A stretch of 9,097 bases of DNA from Thermoleophilia bacterium UBA5186 (lineage in GTDB: Bacteria > Actinomycetota > Thermoleophilia > Gaiellales > Gaiellaceae): positions 14,122 to 23,218 of the forward strand of contig DHWI01000178.1 of NCBI GenBank assembly GCA_002413095.1, read 5' to 3'. Position numbers and translations under genes: made by a program. The notes under the pieces were generated by a model, which was not told the DNA's origin, made no database searches, and saw only the letters and a program-made list of their open reading frames with translations. Shown in pieces: positions 6,529 through 9,097 of the stretch. The stretch's first letter is position 1. Each line of letters starts with the position of its first letter.

Positions 6529-7701
6529 TTGTCAGAACAATCATTTGCCGCGCTCGGTGTGAGCGCGAATACCGTCGAAGCGCTTGCCGCCGACGGAATC
6601 AACCAGCCGTTTCCGATTCAGGCGCTCGTCGTCCCGGCCGCTCTCAGCGGCTCCGACGTGCTCGCGAAGTCGCCGACCGGATCCGGCAAGACGCTTGCCT
6701 TCGGCGTGCCGATCGTCGAGCGCATCTCGCCTCAGGACGGCGCGCCCGCCGTGCTGATCCTCGTTCCGACCCGGGAGCTCGCGGCCCAGGTCGCCGACGC
6801 GATCGGGTCGATCGCGAAGCGGAAGGGCCTGCGAATCGCAGCTGCCTACGGCGGCGCGCCGATCGCCAGCCAGGCCAAGCGGATCGAAGGCGCTCACATC
6901 CTCGTCGCGACGCCCGGCCGCCTGCAGGATCTCGTCGAGCGCAGGCGCGTGTCGCTCGACCGCATCCGCGTCCTGATCCTCGACGAGGCCGACCGGATGC
7001 TCGACATGGGCTTCAAGCCGCAGGTCGACAAGATCGTCCGCCGTGTCCCGCGCGAGCGGCAGACCATGCTCTTCTCGGCCACGCTCGACGGCGAGGTCGG
7101 AGAGCTCGCCCGCGCGTACACCCAGGATCCCGCCCGCTTCGAGGCCGACCATGCGAACGGCCGCCAGAACGGCGAGATCGACCATCGCTTCGTCTCCGTT
7201 CCGCATGAGGGGAAGGTCGACGCGCTGATCGCCGAGCTCGAGGCCGAGCGCGGCCTCGCACTCGTCTTCGTCCGCACGAAGCGCGGTGCCGACCGCCTCG
7301 TCGCGAAGCTCCACCGCCGCGACGTGCGCGCGGCCGCGCTGCACGGGGACATGACCCAGGGAGCGCGCGAGCGGGCGCTCGAGCGCTTCCACACCGGCAA
7401 GGTGACGACTCTCGTCGCCACGGACGTCGCGGCCCGCGGTCTCGACCTCGCGGAGATCACGCACGTGATCAACTTCGATCCGCCGGAGGACGGGAAGGGC
7501 TACATCCACCGGGTCGGCCGCACCGGCCGTGCCGGTAAGAGCGGCAGCGGCGTTACGCTCGTCACGCCCGAGCAACAGGCAGACGTCAGCCGCTTCGCGG
7601 TCAGCCTCGGCCATCGCGAGCAGTTCGAGAACGAGGGCATGACGGTCGCACGGCCGCGGCTTCTGTATACGTCACGCCGTGGCCGCAGGTCGCGCTGGTA
7701 A
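6529..7701 (+). CDS. DEAD-box ATP-dependent RNA helicase
   Basis: This 390-residue protein is a compact DEAD-box helicase that unwinds RNA using ATP, probably in ribosome assembly, RNA decay or cold adaptation. All core motifs are present in order: Q motif (F6 to Q31), motif I K-S-P-T-G-S-G-K-T (47-55), P-T-R-E-L-A (80-85), T-P-G-R (128-131), D-E-A-D (152-155), S-A-T (183-185), V-F-V-R-T-K, T-D-V-A-A-R-G-L-D (298-306) and H-R-V-G-R-T-G-R (327-334). The long C-terminal extension of DeaD/CsdA proteins is absent; a short basic tail (S-R-R-G-R-R-S-R-W) ends the protein, so it is closer to the minimal RhlE-like type. Translation starts at TTG 6529, supported by AAAAGGAG six bases upstream and by the conserved N-terminal F-A-A-L-G. 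That ribosome site lies in the hairpin at 6477-6522. The 139-base leader region 6390-6528 has no other gene. The last 23 bases overlap the methyltransferase start. Confidence 0.95.
   Translation: MSEQSFAALGVSANTVEALAADGINQPFPIQALVVPAALSGSDVLAKSPTGSGKTLAFGVPIVERISPQDGAPAVLILVPTRELAAQVADAIGSIAKRKGLRIAAAYGGAPIASQAKRIEGAHILVATPGRLQDLVERRRVSLDRIRVLILDEADRMLDMGFKPQVDKIVRRVPRERQTMLFSATLDGEVGELARAYTQDPARFEADHANGRQNGEIDHRFVSVPHEGKVDALIAELEAERGLALVFVRTKRGADRLVAKLHRRDVRAAALHGDMTQGARERALERFHTGKVTTLVATDVAARGLDLAEITHVINFDPPEDGKGYIHRVGRTGRAGKSGSGVTLVTPEQQADVSRFAVSLGHREQFENEGMTVARPRLLYTSRRGRRSRW
7666..7671 (+). promoter_or_regulatory. Candidate -10 element for leaderless transcript of the methyltransferase gene
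   Basis: TATACG, within the helicase coding region, ends seven bases before GTG 7679. There is no Shine-Dalgarno before this GTG. The spacing fits transcription starting at the start codon. The sixth base is G rather than the preferred T, and no -35 was found. The alternative is translational coupling to the overlapping helicase gene. Confidence 0.35.
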
Positions 7702-8503
7702 CGAGTTCTCGCGTGAGCTGATCTCCCGCTCGGGCTACGAGCGAGAGGGCTTCGCGTCACACTACGACCGCTACCGGCCTCGTCCGCCGGCCGCGCTCTT
7801 CGAGACGCTGCTCCAACTTGCGCGAACGGAACGGCCCGCCCTCGTCGTCGATCTCGGCGCGGGGACGGGCCTTTCCACCCGTCCGTGGGCCGCGCTCGCC
7901 GAGCGTGTCGTCGGCGTCGAGCCGAACTCGTCCATGCGGGACACGGCCGAGGGTCTGACCCCGCAGCCCAACGTCGAGTTCGTCCTCGGCTTCTCGCACG
8001 AGACAGGTCTCCCGGATGCCTGCGCGGACGTCGTCACGTCGTCGCAATCCCTGCACTGGATGGAGCCGAGCCCGACGTTCCTCGAGGTCGGCCGGATCCT
8101 GAGAGCCGGCGGTCTCTTCGCGGCCTACGACTACGACGTCTATCCCACGGTCGACTGGGAAATCGAGCAAGCGCTCTACGAGTACGGCGGCCGGCGACGA
8201 GCGCGGCGCGAGCGACTGGGCATTCACCCGGGCGCCGAGAGGCTGACGAAGGACACGCATCTTCAGCGGATGCGCGAGAGCGGCGAATTCCGCTACTGCC
8301 GCGAGCTCGTTCTCCACTCGGTCGAGGAGGGCGATGTGGACCGGCTCATCGGGCTCATGGGCAGCATCGGGATGATCGGCGACGCAGAGGAGGCCGAGCG
8401 CGAGGTTCGCCTCGACGAGGTGGAGACGGTCGCACGGCGGGTGCTCGGCGACCGCACGGTGCCGTTCCGCTTCGGGTACCACGTGCGCGTGGGCGTCCGC
8501 TAG
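7679..8503 (+). CDS. Class I SAM-dependent methyltransferase
   Basis: This 274-residue protein has the Rossmann-like methyltransferase fold of the Methyltransf_11 / UbiE-like type. Motif I is V-V-D-L-G-A-G-T-G at residues 56-64, which binds S-adenosylmethionine, followed by the acidic end of strand 2 at Glu81 (V-G-V-E-P-N). S-L-H-W-M-E-P and the R-I-L-R-A-G-G-L segment correspond to the motif II to III region. F-A-S-H-Y-D-R-Y-R-P before motif I is typical of the small-molecule methyltransferase group. The C-terminal third is mostly helical and would shape the substrate pocket; the substrate cannot be read from sequence. GTG 7679 is the chosen start, giving a 23-base overlap with the helicase gene. 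The first 24 residues before F-A-S-H-Y look poorly conserved, so a start slightly downstream is possible. The TAG stop is followed at once by the P-type ATPase region. Confidence 0.87.
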   Translation: MAAGRAGNEFSRELISRSGYEREGFASHYDRYRPRPPAALFETLLQLARTERPALVVDLGAGTGLSTRPWAALAERVVGVEPNSSMRDTAEGLTPQPNVEFVLGFSHETGLPDACADVVTSSQSLHWMEPSPTFLEVGRILRAGGLFAAYDYDVYPTVDWEIEQALYEYGGRRRARRERLGIHPGAERLTKDTHLQRMRESGEFRYCRELVLHSVEEGDVDRLIGLMGSIGMIGDAEEAEREVRLDEVETVARRVLGDRTVPFRFGYHVRVGVR

Positions 8504-8513
8504 CGTCGTTGAT

Positions 8514-9097
8514 CTGACCGCGACCGCAAGCCCAGACCTCGCACGACGCGGGCTGACCGAAGCCGAGGCCTCGCGCCGCCTCGCGGCGAAACCGCCGCCG
8601 GGCCCGCCGCCGACGAGCCGCTCCACGTGGAGCATCGTCCGCGCGAACGTCCTGACCGTCTTCAACCTGATCCTGCTCGTCGCCGGGATCGTCACGCTCG
8701 CGTTCGGTCAGTGGCAGGACGCGCTGTTCCTCGGGATCCTCGTCGGAAACTCGGCGATCGGGATCGCGCAGGAGCTGCGTGCCAAGCGGGCGCTAGACCG
8801 GCTCGCCGCGCTCGTCGCGCCGACCGCGCACGTGGTGCGCGAGGGCCAGGCACGTGACGTGCCCGTCGAGGGCGTGGTCGAAGGGGACCTGGTGCGCGTG
8901 CAGGGCGGCGACCAGATCGTCGCGGACGGGACGCTCGTCGATGCCGCCGCGCTCAGCCTCGACGAGTCGATCCTCACGGGCGAGGCGGAGCCCGTCGAGG
9001 GCGCCGCCGGGCAGGAGGTGCGCTCGGGCTCGTTCGCGGTCGACGGCACCGGGGCGTACGAGGTGACGGCGGTCGGCGAGCGCAGCTACGCGGAGCG
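8514..9097 (+). CDS. CtpE-like cation-transporting P-type ATPase, 3' partial; start uncertain
   Basis: The frame encodes the N-terminal part of a P-type ATPase and runs off the right edge. Counting from CTG 8514, G-L-T-E-A-E-A-S-R-R-L (13-23) is the cation-ATPase N-terminal segment, 46-64 and 70-87 are two transmembrane helices, and I-A-Q-E-L-R-A-K (84-91) leads to the actuator domain. D-E-S-I-L-T-G-E (150-157) is the conserved actuator motif used in dephosphorylation. The phosphorylated Asp motif lies beyond the window. The pattern R-A-N-V-x-T, N-S-A-I-G-I-A-Q-E and S-G-S-F-A-V resembles CtpE, a calcium-importing P-type ATPase of mycobacteria, so Ca2+ is a possible substrate; this is inference. 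No ATG, GTG or TTG occurs in this frame between the stop at 8373-8375 and GTG 8832, and GTG 8832 would remove both membrane helices. CTG 8514 and CTG 8553 are the only near-cognate choices I favour. An indel near the start is the alternative. Confidence 0.82.
   Translation, partial: MTATASPDLARRGLTEAEASRRLAAKPPPGPPPTSRSTWSIVRANVLTVFNLILLVAGIVTLAFGQWQDALFLGILVGNSAIGIAQELRAKRALDRLAALVAPTAHVVREGQARDVPVEGVVEGDLVRVQGGDQIVADGTLVDAAALSLDESILTGEAEPVEGAAGQEVRSGSFAVDGTGAYEVTAVGERSYAE

Noticed and set aside
6541..7614. Minus-strand open frame of 357 codons opposite the helicase
   Set aside because: It has biased composition and no family motif, and is fully explained by the DEAD-box gene on the other strand.
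7757..8695. Minus-strand open frame of 312 codons opposite the methyltransferase
   Set aside because: It is a shadow of the methyltransferase and ATPase coding sequences; no recognisable domain.

Overview
The window is about 9.1 kb of high-GC bacterial DNA with every supportable gene on the + strand. GC-rich codon use, GTG and TTG starts, a mixture of Shine-Dalgarno-led and apparently leaderless starts, and a mycobacterial CtpE-like P-type ATPase point to Actinomycetota. A soil lineage such as Thermoleophilia would fit, but that finer placement is inference only. No RNA gene, CRISPR array, insertion sequence, integrase or prophage gene was seen.

Layout: (1) 1-2481 is the C-terminal part of a large exported-type protein made of nine complete Ig-like repeats of about 89 residues, entering from the left edge. 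(2) 2600-3964 encodes a membrane-anchored diguanylate cyclase with an extracytoplasmic sensor region, an intact GGEEF active site and an inhibitory RxxD site. (3) 4064-4345 is a small protein with the look of an ABM-type alpha/beta-barrel, preceded by a good -35/-10 pair. (4) 4525-5181 is a conserved exported protein of unknown function whose signal peptide appears to be split by a one-base frameshift. (5) 5192-5605 is a GFA/CENP-V-type zinc protein. (6) 5640-6389 is a dienelactone hydrolase family protein. (7) 6529-7701 is a DEAD-box RNA helicase whose Shine-Dalgarno sequence lies inside a hairpin. (8) 7679-8503 is a class I SAM-dependent methyltransferase overlapping the helicase by 23 bases. 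(9) From about 8514 to the right edge is the N-terminal part of a CtpE-like P-type ATPase with no ordinary start codon.

How the genes relate: most are single genes placed close together rather than one pathway. The repeat protein and the cyclase could be linked, because c-di-GMP often controls surface adhesion, but that is inference from adjacency. The GFA protein and the hydrolase lie 34 bases apart and both are small-molecule enzymes of detoxification type. The helicase has the clearest regulatory element, a 5' leader that could make its translation depend on temperature or on RNA unwinding.

I did not find a complete undescribed multi-gene system. The most interesting signals are the hairpin that sequesters the helicase ribosome-binding site, the two genes with damaged or non-canonical 5' ends (4490-4525 and 8505-8553), a recurring -10-like hexamer 6-7 bases before start codons that lack a Shine-Dalgarno, and patchy near-identity between distant Ig repeats.
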